Shown: positions 22,460 through 32,245 of the stretch, piece by piece
Layout: each line of letters starts with the position of its first letter
Numbering within the stretch: position 1 is the first letter of the stretch
Source: Eublepharis macularius
Lineage: Eukaryota; Chordata; Lepidosauria; Squamata; Eublepharidae
Reading direction: 5' to 3'
DNA: 64,000 nucleotides
NCBI RefSeq assembly: GCF_028583425.1
Contig: NC_072805.1
Location: forward strand, 11,728,001 to 11,792,000
Made by a program: the position numbers and the translations under genes
Notes under the pieces: generated by a model
The model's input: the letters and a program-made list of their open reading frames with translations, nothing else
Database searches by the model: none
What the model was told of the DNA's origin: nothing

Positions 22460-23018
22460 GTGATCCCTGAGCCTTTATATCTCAGGCAGAATGTGGGAGG
22501 GGTATTGAAAGGAAGGGCATCAGGATGCAAAGGAAAAATGGGATTTTATTGTTATCTGATGTTTTTAATTACCGATTGTAAGCTGCCTTGAGGCCAGAGT
22601 AAGAGGCAGGATATGAATGTTTAAATAAATGATCTAAAGGGGAGTTAGATAAACATCCATCTCACCCTGGGTTATCAGAAGACCCACCTGAAGCTTCAAG
22701 CCACATGAATGATGATTGTGCCAGAAGGGGCATCTCAGTAAGTCTAGCAGGTTACACAAAGGAGGATCTAAGAGACAAGGATAGGAAGGGCTGCACAGGC
22801 TGTGGAGGAGGCCCAAAGGCTGGCCCGTATGTGCTTTCTTCTCACTTACACATTCTTAACCTGACTATCCTGCAAATATTTTCTGAGGCTCTAAAATTGC
22901 AGGTTTTGGATTCCAAACTGGAGTTAGCATGTCTTCTAAATGGAATACATCCCCATGAACAAAATACCAAGAAAATGTGCTAATGAAAGAGCGTCCAGGG
23001 AAATCATTCAGAACTTAC
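22460..23018. other. Intron, nothing recognised beyond splice donor side of the 23.0-kb exon
   Basis: Includes a frame on each strand of 60-90 codons without splice support. No repeat recognised from 22650 to 22970. Confidence 0.5.
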
Positions 23019-23055
23019 TTTCTTGCCCTGGGCCCAGATCTCCAGCTTCCCCAGT
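23019..23055 (-). CDS. CNGB1: Probable CNGB1 small exon TGEAGDLGPGQE
   Basis: A 37-base exon with a very strong acceptor (CTTTCTTTTTTCCTTCTCAATAG) and a consensus donor (GAAA|GTAAGT). In phase 0, as required by the 27.1-kb exon, it reads TGEAGDLGPGQE and leaves in phase 1. The Gly/Glu/Pro composition fits GARP. No homology can be claimed for so short a piece. Confidence 0.65.
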
Positions 23056-23284
23056 CTATTGAGAAGGAAAAAAGAAAGGGTGAAATGAAAGGCAACACTT
23101 GGCTCTCATTCTTCCATTCCAAGGACTCCCAAAAAATCCGCCAAACACCCGAGGTATCAAGGGCTTCTTCTACAGGGCAGAAAATCCACCACCATCCCAG
23201 CCTTACTGTATCCTCTGCAGTGACTTTGCAGCCACCTTGTCAACTGAATGCAAAAGACCATCATGGCTAAGTTCACATGTACAT

Positions 23285-23475
23285 GAAGCTGCACCAAGTC
23301 AGACTTTTTAGTCTGCCAAGGTTAGTCTTGTCTTCTCTAACTGGCAGCAGCTCTCCAAGAAGAGGGCTGTCAAATCACCTACTAACTGATCCTTTTTTAA
23401 CTGGCAATGTCAAGGTTTGAACCTGGGATTTCCATATGCAAAGCAGATCTTCTACACTGAGCCGCAGCCCCACTC
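23285..23475 (-). mobile_element. tRNA-derived SINE (GGCTCAGTGGTAGAGC type), reverse
   Basis: GAAGCTGCACCAAGTCAGAC, GGCAGCAGCTCTCCAAGAAG, GTTTGAACCTGGGATTTCCA, CTACACTGAGCCGCAGCCCC. Confidence 0.8.
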
Positions 23476-23589
23476 CGTTGAAGAATGCCCCTAACACCCT
23501 ACTAACCTGTTCCAAAAGGAATATACACAGCCATTCCACTAACCTTTGCCTAATATGATACACCGCTTTTTTCTTTCCTGATACAGTCT

Positions 23590-24475
23590 TAAGCAGGGGT
23601 CCCTAACCTTTTGAACCCGCAGGCTCCTTTGGAATTCTGACATAGGATGGTGAGCTCAAAAACAAATCACACAAGATGTGGAGCCAACCACAAAATGTCG
23701 GGGACTGACATTATCTAACTCTTCAACATTTCAGGCAGAAGCTCTGTGTAACAGGATGCCTTTTAATCTGCACAGCCAATCAGACCTCCAGTGGTCAATC
23801 AGAATTATGCTGGGCAAGAAGGGCCAGATCTAGGCTTGCTGGCACCAAGAGCAACCCAAGCCCGGCCCCCGCACACATGCACAGTGCACGCGCTCCCAGT
23901 ACTGTGTGATGATGTCATTTCTGTGATGTCATCACACAGGGCGGAGCACGCTGCCCATGCGGCAAGCTGGCTGCCCCGGTACACCGCGGAGTTAGTGGCT
24001 GGGAGGCCGCCTGTGTCATTTGCCTGCCCCGCTGAGGGGGCAGCTGACGTGCCATGCGCCCCCTGTCCTGCAGGGCAGGCGAATGGCATGGGCTGCCTTC
24101 CAGCCACCTGCGCAGCCGCAGCCAGCTCCGCGGCATGCCGGGGCAGCCGGCTTGCCACATGGGTGGCATGCTAACAGGGCGGCAGGCTTGCCAGCGCCCC
24201 CTGCCCTCGGGACAGGCGAATGGCGCAGGCGGGCTCCCAGCCCTCTGCTCAGCCCACCCCCACCCCGCACTTCCGGTGGCTGGCATCTGAGTCTGGCGCC
24301 CCCCTCTTTGAAGGCGCTGGGGGCAGACTACCCCCCCTGTGCCACCCCCCAGTCGATCCGGCCCTGCCAGCTGGCCTTACCCACTTTCTAAAAACACTTG
24401 GGGGGGGCCAGGAAAGAGGTGGAACATGCCGTGGTGCCCACTGACATCACACTGGGGACCTCTAGACTAGAGGGC
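23590..24475. mobile_element. hAT-like repeat (GGGGTCCCTAACCTTTTGA), split by the GC-rich element
   Basis: Left CAGGGGTCCCTAACCTTTTG type start, CACAGCCAATCAGACCTCCA, then the GC-rich copy 23819-24366, then ACCCACTTTCTAAAAACACT and CACACTGGGGACCTCTAGAC at the end. A longer uninterrupted relative is at 26105-26660. Confidence 0.72.
23819..24366. mobile_element. GC-rich hAT-like element, copy 3
   Basis: About 548 bp from AAGGGCCAGATCTAGG to CGATCCGGCCCTG, with the same GC-rich body (CCCTGTCCTGCAGGGCAGG). It interrupts a CAATCAG-rich hAT-like repeat that resumes at about 24367. Target duplication not clear. Confidence 0.8.
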
Positions 24476-25167
24476 TGGACATGATTGCTTGGTCTGTTGC
24501 ATGCAGCAAACAAAGCATTGTGTAAAGAAGAGTCTAGCAGCACCTTTAAGACTAACCAACTTTACTGTAGCATAAGCGACAGAATCACAGTTCTCTTCGT
24601 CAGATGCATGAGTCTTAAAGGTGCTACTGGAGTCTTTTCTTTTTGCTACTACAGACTAACACGCCTAACTCCTCTGGACCGAAAGCATTGTGTGGCACCT
24701 TACAAGCTCACAGGTATATTGCAGCAAAAGCTTTTATGGGCTACAGCTTGTTGACAAACTTCTGTCACCATAAATCTGTGAGGCTTTAAGGTGTCACAAG
24801 GCACACACACACACACACCCCACTGCTTCTTCCAGCTGCTCTCATCAACAGAAAGATTTCCCTTTGATTCTTAAGCTAGGATTACCCTATATTTAAGAAC
24901 AAGAACAGGCATTCTGAAACCTAAAATACCTTCGCAGCAAAGCGAAGACTGACGAAAACTAGAATGGTACTTGAGGTTGTCTACTGGAGGATAAAATAAG
25001 GTCAGCAGGGAGAGAAAGAAAACATGTTATCTAGTTGCTACCTGCAACCCTCTTCTAGGGTTTCTCTAATGCACCCTCAAGGGCCTACACAGCCAGTCCT
25101 TGAAAATAATGGCTTCCCTACTTTTTCCATGGGAAATCAGCATGCCCTTGCAGAAGTCACTAGCAGC

Positions 25168-25432
25168 ACTGCACCAAACTCCACCACCACCACCACCACC
25201 ACCACCACCACGCTTATATACCACGCCACGCTTCTAGACAGATCACAGCCTCACCCAGAGCGGTGAACAAGTTAGTGTTATTATTAGTCCCACAATATCG
25301 CTGGGGAGCTGGGAATGAGAGGAGTGGCTCACCCAAGGCCACCTACTGAGCTCATGGCAGTAGCGGGATTTGAACCAGTAGAGTGCTGATTTGCAGCTGA
25401 ATCACTTAACTGCTGTGCTACAGCAGCTCTCA
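25168..25432 (-). mobile_element. tRNA-derived SINE (GCACAGTGGTTAAGTGG type) with (CCA)n
   Basis: Reverse copy with a (CCA)n run at 25183-25210 where the ATT tail would lie, then CAAGTTAGTGTTATTATTAG, GGCCACCTACTGAGCTCATG and GTAGCGGGATTTGAACCAGT. Confidence 0.83.
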
Positions 25433-25494
25433 ACCATACTGGAGAAGTGTACTCCCTTAACAATTAATGTCTACCCAGCCTAAAATGACCAACA

Positions 25495-25675
25495 TCTGAA
25501 GCTGTCTTCTACTGAGTTGCGCCATTGGTTCGTCCAGGCCAGCATCACAAACACTGACTGGAAGCTATTCAGGGTCTCAGGCCGAGAGAACACTGCCTGC
25601 AGCCTTTAAGTGGACATGCCAGATGTTGAACCTTCAGCATGCAAAGTGCTGTGCCTTGGCCCCTCCTCTGTTACA
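25495..25675 (-). mobile_element. tRNA-derived SINE (GGCTCAGTGGTAGAGC type), reverse
   Basis: CATCTGAAGCTGTCTTCTAC, TTGGTTCGTCCAGGCCAGCA, AGATGTTGAACCTTCAGCAT. Diverged copy. Confidence 0.72.
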
Positions 25676-25733
25676 GGAAACCGCCTGCCAGCAATCCCCT
25701 TCTTATGTTAATGAAAGTCCAAACAAATCAGTG

Positions 25734-25912
25734 AGAGCCAAGCTACAAATGACAAATGACACTTGAACAGCAAGTGAACAGACTCGCGTGTATTCCTCCC
25801 TGTTCACTTGCGCTCCACGTGATCAAGTGGAGCGCAAGTGAACAGGGAGGAATACACGCAAGTCTGTTCACTTGCTGTTCAAGTGTCATTTGTCACTTGT
25901 AGCTTGGCCCTG
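25734..25912. mobile_element. Near-perfect palindromic element (CCAAGCTACAAATGAC ends)
   Basis: About 180 bp in which CCAAGCTACAAATGACAAAT...GCAAGTGAACAGACTCGC...TTCACTTGCGCTCCACGTGA is mirrored almost without mismatch. The centre is at CACGTGATCAAGTG. Its long perfect arms suggest a recent insertion. Second copy at 42934-43132. Confidence 0.88.
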
Positions 25913-26104
25913 AGAGAAAAGAGACACACTGGACATACCAGTCTTCCAGAGCATAAAACCTCCAAACTTACCACCATTAAGATCTTTTTAATCTCCAAAG
26001 AGAGAGACAAGCTACATTACCCAGACACTGTGGAGAAAAGAAAGCTTTGATGGGCCTTTGGAATGAGATAAAGTAGGACAGAGTGCTCATCTCTGGAGGG
26101 TCAG

Positions 26105-26660
26105 AGGTTTTACACCAGAGATTCCCAACCTTTTTGAGCCTTCAGATATCAGGGTAGGTATGCACAAACATAAAGTGGCTGCCACAAGTGCCAACCACAA
26201 ATGCCAGGGACTTCGATTATACAGAGCTCTGATAGAAGAGCAAGATTCGGGTCCAATAGCACCTTAAAGACCAACTAGATTTCCAGGGTATGAGCTTTCA
26301 AGGGTCAAATGTCCCTTCAAGAGTCAAAGCTCCCTTCATCAGATAGTAACTCTTTAACATTTCCAGGTTAAGTTCTGTTTAACAGGATGCCTTTTTAAAT
26401 GAACACATTGTTTAAAAACATTTTTTGCATATACAATTTACTTCCAGTTATGCAATGAAGATCCTTGTGCTTCGGGGGCAGCTGGGGCCAAAGCAAGGTT
26501 TTTGAAGATCTACACAGCCAATCAAATTGCCAGTGGCCAATCAGAAACCTTGCTGGGCAAAAGCCCCATCAGGCCCCATCCACTTTCTTGAAGTCCTTGG
26601 TGGTCCCAGGAAAGGCATTGGTAGGCACTGTGTTGCTGCATTGGGGACCCTTGTTTTACC
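26105..26660. mobile_element. hAT-like repeat (AGAGATTCCCAACCTTTTTG)
   Basis: CCAGAGATTCCCAACCTTTT...GTTAAGTTCTGTTTAACAGGATGCC...CACAGCCAATCAAATTGCCA...TGCATTGGGGACCCTTG. A copy of the GAGCTTTCAAGGGTC repeat (26240-26345) is inserted in it. No transposase. Confidence 0.72.
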
Positions 26661-26834
26661 CAGTGAAAGTAATTGCCCTGTGCAGTACTGAGCGAAACTT
26701 TTGAGTTCCGACGTGGGCCAGGATAGTCTGAGCCCAAACGGCATTCATGAATGAGGGCCAGTGGGCTGAAATGGATCAAAGATTGTACCTCTTGCTTTCT
26801 CTTTATCTTTCAATACATTGCATACAATTGTAAA

Positions 26835-26890
26835 TGTGCACATATGCATGCATGCACGCACATGCACACGTGTGTGCGTGCACATGCATG
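26835..26890. repeat. Alternating purine-pyrimidine (TG/CA) tract
   Basis: GCACATATGCATGCATGCAC then GCACATGCACACGTGTGTGC and GTGCACATGCATG: over 50 bases of almost unbroken alternation, partly palindromic, a typical Z-DNA/cruciform-prone tract. Confidence 0.85.
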
Positions 26891-27098
26891 GTAATCATGC
26901 TGTTAGTTTTCAAGGTGCCACAGGCATCTAACTCAGTCCCAGAGCTGCTCATCCAGCACTTCCTAGGCCCATGTCAGATGGTACGGGTGGTCAAATGGAG
27001 CTTCAGCAGAGCTTGGCAAAAAGTTGCTGCCGCCAGAGCTACGTATTAGACCTGTAATCACTGACACATCAAAATGCGCCCCAATCTGCTCTATTTAC

Positions 27099-27224
27099 CT
27101 GTTCGTCTTGCTTTTCTTTGCTCACAGGCTGTGGAATTGCCTTCTCCAGTCCTTGAAAGAACCTCTTGAACATGCTGCTGGGCAGAAAGTCCATATTAGA
27201 ACCACTGTCACTTTCATGACAGGA
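27099..27224 (-). CDS. CNGB1: CNGB1 exon with GARP repeat 4 (5' boundary uncertain)
   Basis: Encodes SGSNMDFLPS, then the repeat MFKRFFQGLEKAIPQP and VSKEKQDEQ, ending at ACAG|GTAAAT in phase 0. The repeat is clearly of the GARP (V/I)PQP type. The best-looking acceptor (TGCTCGCAG|TCC, exon start 27224) is phase 0, yet the preceding exon leaves in phase 2. Phase-2 acceptors exist at 27210 (GAAAG|T) and 27204 (GACAG|T); alternatively an exon is missing between 27.2 and 34.2 kb, the interval into which the copia element inserted. Confidence 0.85.
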
Positions 27225-27608
27225 CTGCGAGCAGTCCTTTGGAGCAAATGCCTCCACCAAGCATCCCTACTGACAGTCTACCCACAAAAAGCAGATCCAA
27301 GTCTAGAATCCTAAAATCTGAGCCATGGCACACTGTCCCTTATGCAAAGAAACCCATGGACAGCTCAAGCCATTCCACAAGCTAATTGGCAAGGAGAGGA
27401 CTTTGAAAGGATCCTACTTTAAGTTGCATTTGATGGGCTCCTCATTCCTTAGCTTGCAGGTTACAATTTTTTTTAAAGGGGGGGGCACTGACTCGTGTTG
27501 CTTTCCCCTTTCTTTCTGCCAATGCCAAAGGACACACTATTTAGTCCAATGACAGCAGCATGGAACTCCAAGGCAACAACTGGCTGACAAGCCTTCAGAC
27601 AGAGAAGC

Positions 27609-27946
27609 TGTTGGCAGAGCAGCAAATAAAGCAGTGGTAATTACACAGTACTGATTAAAGGTGTAAAAGAGTTTATTTAGGAACTACATATCAGACAGTA
27701 AAGAGGAGAGAGAGAGAGAGATGCTGTCTATCTAACTACATCTTAGAGAGAGTGTGAGCTCAGAGGAGAGAGAAGGAGGAGATTGCCCTGTTTAGCTCAA
27801 CAGGAGACAAGACAAGGAAATGACCCTTAGCAGAGAAGAGAGCTGCTGCCCTCACTTTCCTGTCTAACTGATCCTTGCTGCCCCCTGTATGGAAGGGTCT
27901 TCTTCTCTTCTTCCTTCTTGTATACCAGACATTGCAATTTCCAACA
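27609..27946 (-). repeat. 3' LTR of the copia element
   Basis: 338 bp, same termini as the partner at 31915-32245. The differences (extra bases around GTTTAGCTCAAC, a longer GA run, point changes) are few, suggesting a fairly recent but not brand-new insertion; I have not counted the identity exactly. Confidence 0.95.
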
Positions 27947-27955
27947 CCCCCTCTC
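27947..27955 (-). promoter_or_regulatory. Polypurine tract of the copia element
   Basis: Minus-strand GAGAGGGGG immediately upstream of the 3' LTR, the expected place and composition for the plus-strand priming site of an LTR retrotransposon. Confidence 0.8.
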
Positions 27956-27960
27956 AATTT

Positions 27961-28344
27961 CTAGTGTACAACGTTCACAAGATTCATCTTCTCACGTAGA
28001 CTTTGAAACTTCTCTTTGGCAAGTGGCTTGGTGAGAACATCTGCAATCATTTTTTCTGTAGGAGAATACTGTAACTCAACAAGCCTTTCTTGCATGTTTC
28101 TTACTATGTGGCTCTTTATGTCTATGTGCTTAGTTTGTGATTCAATTATTTCCATCTTTGCAAGCTTTATGCATCCTTCGTTATCTTCAAAGAGTTGTAT
28201 GGGTTTGGGTTCATCTATCCCAAAGTCTTCCATCAGTCGTAGGATCCACTTGAGTTCTTGGCATGTTTCCGCCACTGATATGTATTCAGCTTCAGTAGCT
28301 GACGCTGCTACAAGTTCTTGTTTTCTGCTTATCCAACTGATTGC
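27961..28344 (-). pseudogene. Copia RNase H, 3' part after an in-frame stop
   Basis: In frame with the preceding fragment beyond its TGA. Contains the conserved RNase H stretch ATEAEYISVAETCQELKW and then EDNEGCIKLAK, KHIDIKSHIVR and the C-terminal LTKPLAKEKF typical of copia RNase H. It ends at a stop just before the polypurine tract, as expected for the end of pol. Confidence 0.9.
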
Positions 28345-28872
28345 TCAGCCGGCGTAGAAGAACACTTGTCCGCTGGTGGACTTTCTGTCTGTAGTGTCTT
28401 CTGCCCAAGCAGCAGCATCCATATATCCCACTAGCCTGGGATTATTGTTCAGTTGTGCAGTGCCTCTCAGGTATCTTTCTAGTCTTTTGACTGCGTTCCA
28501 GTCATTCACGCTTGGTGATGTACTTTTCCTGCATAGTATTCCCACAGTTGCTGCTATGTCAGATCGTGTCAATGTACTTATGTATAGCAGTTTTCCAACT
28601 GCTTCTCTGTACATCTTAATGTTTTTTAGAGGTTCGTTGTTTCCATCTTGTTTCAGGAAATCAGTTTCTATTGGAGTATATGTTGGTCTTCCTTCCTTCA
28701 TGTTCATGTAGTTCAGGAAGTCCATAACCTTTTGTTTTTGATAGAGAAGATACCTTCCACCTTCCTCTTGCTCTATTTGTATCCCAGGGTAAAAACTGAT
28801 ATTTCTAAGACGCTTCACCTCTACTTTTTGATTCAGGAGTTGAATTATTTCATCAGTCTTGTTGATCTTCAT
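28345..28872 (-). pseudogene. Copia reverse transcriptase C-terminus / connection, shifted frame
   Basis: 175 codons in a different frame, overlapping the end of the main frame by 20 bases. It carries the thumb region (NISFYPGIQIEQEEGGRY), the segment AVGKLLYISTLTRSDIA and the beginning of RNase H (DRKSTSGQVFF). It ends at a TGA (28347-28345), after which the same frame continues into the RNase H part. Both the frame change and this stop look like decay, not programmed recoding; no slippery heptamer was seen at the overlap. Confidence 0.88.
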
Positions 28873-31852
28873 AGCAAATTATCAGGTCATCAACGTAAAC
28901 CAAAATAAAAGTCCATTTGTTGTCTCTCTTTCTTGAGTATAGGCAGCGTTCTGCCCCACCTTGTTTGAATCTTTCCTTGATGAGCATTTTGTTCAGTTTC
29001 TGGTTCCAGACCCTTGCAGCCTGTTTCAGCTCATAGATGCTTTTCTGCAGTTTGCATACAATGTCTTTGGACTGTTCAAGTCCAGGAGGCTGGTTCATAT
29101 ACATGTCTTCTTTCAGCTCTCTATGTAGAAAATCATTGTTCACATCCAGATGCTCCACATGCATCTTCCTTGCTGCTGCTATGCTCAGTAGTGTTTCCAC
29201 TGAAGTGTGTTTCACTACAGGAGCAAAGGTCTCATGATAGTCTTCTCCATACTTTTGAAAGTATCCATTTGCGACCAGTCTGACCTTGTACTTTTGTACT
29301 TCTCCATCCGCATCGTGCTTGGTCTTGAAGATCCATTTGCATCCTACTGTCCTCTTTCCAGATGGTAGTTCAGTAAGAGTCCATGTCTTGTTCTGGATCA
29401 TGGATTCTTCTTTTGTGGCTTTTCTCCATTTCTCTGCTTTTCTTGCTGGCATTCCTTCCATGACTTCCCAGCTAGAAGGTTCTGGTACAGCTTCTGTTCT
29501 TGCCAGGTAGGAAAACTTTCTTGGCAGTATTCCTTTGTTTGAATGTCTGGCACTTTGTTCTGCATCTCCTTCTCTTTCTGTAGGTTCTGCGGGTGTCTCT
29601 TGTGTGTCAGTTATCTCACACAGTTGCACCATTTCTGGTTGCTGTGCTTCATCAGTTTCTCTTGGAGTAGATTCTCTGATGTCTACTTTCTCTTTCTTGT
29701 TTGGTTTCTCCCTTTCATCAATGTAGACTACATTGTAGATCTTCACCATCTCTGTTTCTGGATTGAGGATTCGGTATCCTTTACATCCTGGTGCATATCC
29801 AACAAATATGCCTTCTTCTGTTCTGAGATCCATCTTGGACCTTTTCTCCTTTGGAATGTAAGTGTAGGCTTTTGATCCAAACACTCTTAGATGATGTACG
29901 TTGGGTTTGCGGTCGTACCACAGTTCAAATGGTGTGCTACTTGCACCTTTTGTAGGCAATATATTTTGCAGGTAGGTAGCAGTGTTGATAGCTTCTCCCC
30001 AGTATTTCTCAGGTAGCTCTGCTTCATAGAGCATACTTCTGCACATTTCTGTGAGAGAGTGATTCTTCCTTTCTGCTACTCTGTTGTTCTCCAGTGTGCA
30101 TGGGATTGTTAGATGATGCTCTATTCCTTCAGCTGCTAGGAAGCTTGTCATCTCCTTTCCCACATATTCACCTCCATTATCTGTTCGGATAGCCAGTGGT
30201 TTTCTCTGGAATCTGTTCTTCACCATTGCTAGGTACAGTTTAAGTTTCTCCAGCACTTGACTTTTCTTTCTGATTAGATAAGTCACAGTAAATCTTGAAA
30301 AATCATCAGTAAAAGTCAGTACGTACTTGTTTCCACTGGGTGTCACTGTTCCCATCGGGCCACAGACATCACTGTGAATCAGTTCCAGTGGTTTCTTGCT
30401 TTGTTTCTCACTTTGCCTGTTGAAACTTGGTCTAATTCTTTTTGCCTCAACACAGTAAGTACATCTTTCTGCATCAGGACATTTTCTCATCTGCATATCA
30501 TTAGTTAGGTTCTGCCTTTCAAGTTGGCATACGGCATTAATGTCCCCATGTCCAAGTCTCCGGTGCCAGAGCCTAGTACAGCTTTTATGATTGCAAGTCT
30601 CAGCCAAATTCACCTTTCTCTTAAAGCAATCAAGTTTATACAAGTCTTCACTTAAGGTGGCTTGAGCAATCAGCTCAGTTTTATCTCTGATAAAACATTT
30701 CTCTCCTTTAAACACAGTTTCTATTCCTTTCTTTCCCATGGCTGGTACAGACAATAGATTAGATTTCAGTCCAGGCACATACAAGCAATTGGTAATCTGT
30801 ATTTCTCTGACTTCACCACCAGGTAGCGTGCAATACAATGTCCCACTTCCAATACCTTCAGCAATGATCGACTGCCCATTTGCAATCCACAAACTTTCTC
30901 TGTGTTCATTCAGTACATCAAAGAAATCTTTGTCTCCTGTCATGTGGGAGCTTGCACCTGAGTCAATTACCCATTCCAACTGATTTCCAACTCTTGAGGC
31001 AACAGTTAGGCTCCTCTTGCCTGATTTGCAATCACTTGATCGGTCATTAGTGTTAAATGAGCTTCTGCCTGTACTTTTAAATGGCTGCCTTTTGTCTCGT
31101 GGCTTATGGCCGTCTCTTTGTGATTCAAGCAACTTGCATTGCCTTTTAATGTGCCCTTTGCCTCCACAGAAGTGACAGTAAAAGTCATTTCTTGTACCAA
31201 CTTTTAAAGCATGTTCATTACATTCAGCCTTCTTATTTCCCCTGCTCATTCTTTCTTCCTCCAGCAGCTCCAGCACTTCAGAAAGGTTTATATGGGTCTG
31301 TGCTTCAATCCCATGCACTACATTATCATAACTGGCTGGAAGGCTAATCAGGATCAATACAATCATATCTTCATCTGGAATTTCTTTCCCCATGGATCTG
31401 AGTTGCTGAGTTAAAGCAAGCATATTATCTAAGTGATCCCTAATATCTTGTGATTCTCCCATCTTTAAACTGTATAGGCGTTTCAGTAAATACATCTTGG
31501 TTTTGAGCGAGCTTTTAGCATGCAATCTGTTTAATTCCTCCCACACTTCTTTGGCTGTTTGCATATTAATGACTCTTAATAGCTGCCGATCACTCAGAGC
31601 ATTAACAAGGTAAGATCTTGCCTTTTTGTCATTCCAGTCCCACGCGGCTTGCTGCTCTGCTTCGTCAGCTGGTCTCCCGGTCTGGATGACATCCCATAAT
31701 TCTTCTTTCATAAGATGCACCTTCATGCGTTCTGACCATATCTGGTAGTTTTCATCTCCGAGCCTATCTATCCAGAGGCCTTGCTGTGCACCCCAGGGGG
31801 TGGCCATCTTTGTTCCTTTGTTCTCCTCCATGCTTCTAAGCCTTGCAATCAA
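28853..31852 (-). CDS. Copia gag-pol polyprotein, truncated within reverse transcriptase
   Basis: 999 codons; a likelier start is Met8 (31831), which opens MEENKG. Domains by residue: gag (about 25-205); CCHC zinc knuckle CHFCGGKGHIKRQC at 226-239; aspartic protease DSGA at 297-300; GAG-pre-integrase and zinc-binding H430/H435/C464/C467; integrase catalytic D495, D558 and E594 with the usual 35-residue D-to-E spacing; reverse transcriptase from about 818, with an aspartate at 903 and YVDD at 986-989. The frame ends at residue 999, just after YVDD. The rest of reverse transcriptase continues in another frame (next entry), so this copy carries a frame break. It acts in the cytoplasmic virus-like particle and nucleus in intact relatives. 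Confidence 0.95.
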   Translation of the reverse strand: MIARLRSMEENKGTKMATPWGAQQGLWIDRLGDENYQIWSERMKVHLMKEELWDVIQTGRPADEAEQQAAWDWNDKKARSYLVNALSDRQLLRVINMQTAKEVWEELNRLHAKSSLKTKMYLLKRLYSLKMGESQDIRDHLDNMLALTQQLRSMGKEIPDEDMIVLILISLPASYDNVVHGIEAQTHINLSEVLELLEEERMSRGNKKAECNEHALKVGTRNDFYCHFCGGKGHIKRQCKLLESQRDGHKPRDKRQPFKSTGRSSFNTNDRSSDCKSGKRSLTVASRVGNQLEWVIDSGASSHMTGDKDFFDVLNEHRESLWIANGQSIIAEGIGSGTLYCTLPGGEVREIQITNCLYVPGLKSNLLSVPAMGKKGIETVFKGEKCFIRDKTELIAQATLSEDLYKLDCFKRKVNLAETCNHKSCTRLWHRRLGHGDINAVCQLERQNLTNDMQMRKCPDAERCTYCVEAKRIRPSFNRQSEKQSKKPLELIHSDVCGPMGTVTPSGNKYVLTFTDDFSRFTVTYLIRKKSQVLEKLKLYLAMVKNRFQRKPLAIRTDNGGEYVGKEMTSFLAAEGIEHHLTIPCTLENNRVAERKNHSLTEMCRSMLYEAELPEKYWGEAINTATYLQNILPTKGASSTPFELWYDRKPNVHHLRVFGSKAYTYIPKEKRSKMDLRTEEGIFVGYAPGCKGYRILNPETEMVKIYNVVYIDEREKPNKKEKVDIRESTPRETDEAQQPEMVQLCEITDTQETPAEPTEREGDAEQSARHSNKGILPRKFSYLARTEAVPEPSSWEVMEGMPARKAEKWRKATKEESMIQNKTWTLTELPSGKRTVGCKWIFKTKHDADGEVQKYKVRLVANGYFQKYGEDYHETFAPVVKHTSVETLLSIAAARKMHVEHLDVNNDFLHRELKEDMYMNQPPGLEQSKDIVCKLQKSIYELKQAARVWNQKLNKMLIKERFKQGGAERCLYSRKRDNKWTFILVYVDDLIICYEDQQD

Positions 31853-31896
31853 GAAAGCTTCAGGCGGCTTTTCTGCCTTTAAATCAGTATGCGTAC

Positions 31897-31914
31897 TCTG
31901 GAGCCCATTAACCC
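31897..31914 (-). promoter_or_regulatory. Primer-binding site of the copia element (initiator tRNA-Met type)
   Basis: Directly inside the 5' LTR the minus strand reads GGGTTAATGGGCTCC. It resembles the complement of the anticodon arm of initiator tRNA-Met (GGGTTATGGGCCC) with one extra A and one change. Drosophila copia is known to prime from the 5' half of cleaved tRNA-iMet at this internal site and not from the tRNA 3' end; the match suggests the same priming here. The assignment is by resemblance. Confidence 0.7.
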
Positions 31915-32245
31915 TGTTGGCAGAGCAGCAAATAAAGCAGTGGTAGTTACGCAGTACTGATTAAAGGTGTAAAAGAGTTTATTTAGGAACTACATATCAA
32001 ACAGTAAAGAGGAGAGATAGAGATAGATGCTGTCTATCTAACTACATCTTAGAGAAAGTGTGAGCTCAGAGGAGAGAGAAGGAGGAGGATATTGCCCAAG
32101 AGGAGACAAGACAAGGAAATGACCTTTAGCAGAGAAGAGAGGTGCTGCCCTCACATTCCTATCTAACTGATCCTTGCTGCCCCCCGTACAGAAGGGTTTT
32201 CTTCTCATCTTCCTTCTTGTACAACAGATATTGCTATTTCCAACA
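31915..32245 (-). repeat. 5' LTR of the copia element
   Basis: 331 bp, TGTTG...CAACA at the ends (the sequence is TG...CA on either strand), nearly identical over its length to the repeat at 27609-27946 apart from small indels in a GA-rich stretch and scattered substitutions. It is the 5' LTR because the coding frame runs on the minus strand. Confidence 0.95.

Larger units (their letters stand above)
27609..32245 (-). mobile_element. Full-length Ty1/copia LTR retrotransposon
   Basis: A 4637-bp element with two long terminal repeats (338 and 331 bp) that begin TGTTG and end CAACA. Flanking pentamers are GAAGC and GAATC (4 of 5 alike), consistent with an old 5-bp target duplication. Coding order on the minus strand is gag, protease, integrase, reverse transcriptase, RNase H, the order that defines Ty1/copia (Pseudoviridae). 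A primer site and a polypurine tract flank the internal part. The coding region is broken once by a frame change and once by a stop, so this copy looks inactive by itself. It sits inside a CNGB1 intron in the same orientation as the gene. Confidence 0.96.

Noticed and set aside
25968..25988. 21-base minus-strand exon candidate (acceptor TTGTCTCTCTCTTTGGAG, donor GTG|GTAAGT), phase 0-0
   Set aside because: The phases would fit between the 27.1 and 23.0 kb exons, but the peptide IKKILMV is hydrophobic and unlike GARP; splice sites alone are not enough.
28853..28872. Programmed frameshift between the two copia frames
   Set aside because: Located inside reverse transcriptase right after YVDD, not at a gag-pol boundary, and without a slippery site; ordinary decay is likelier.
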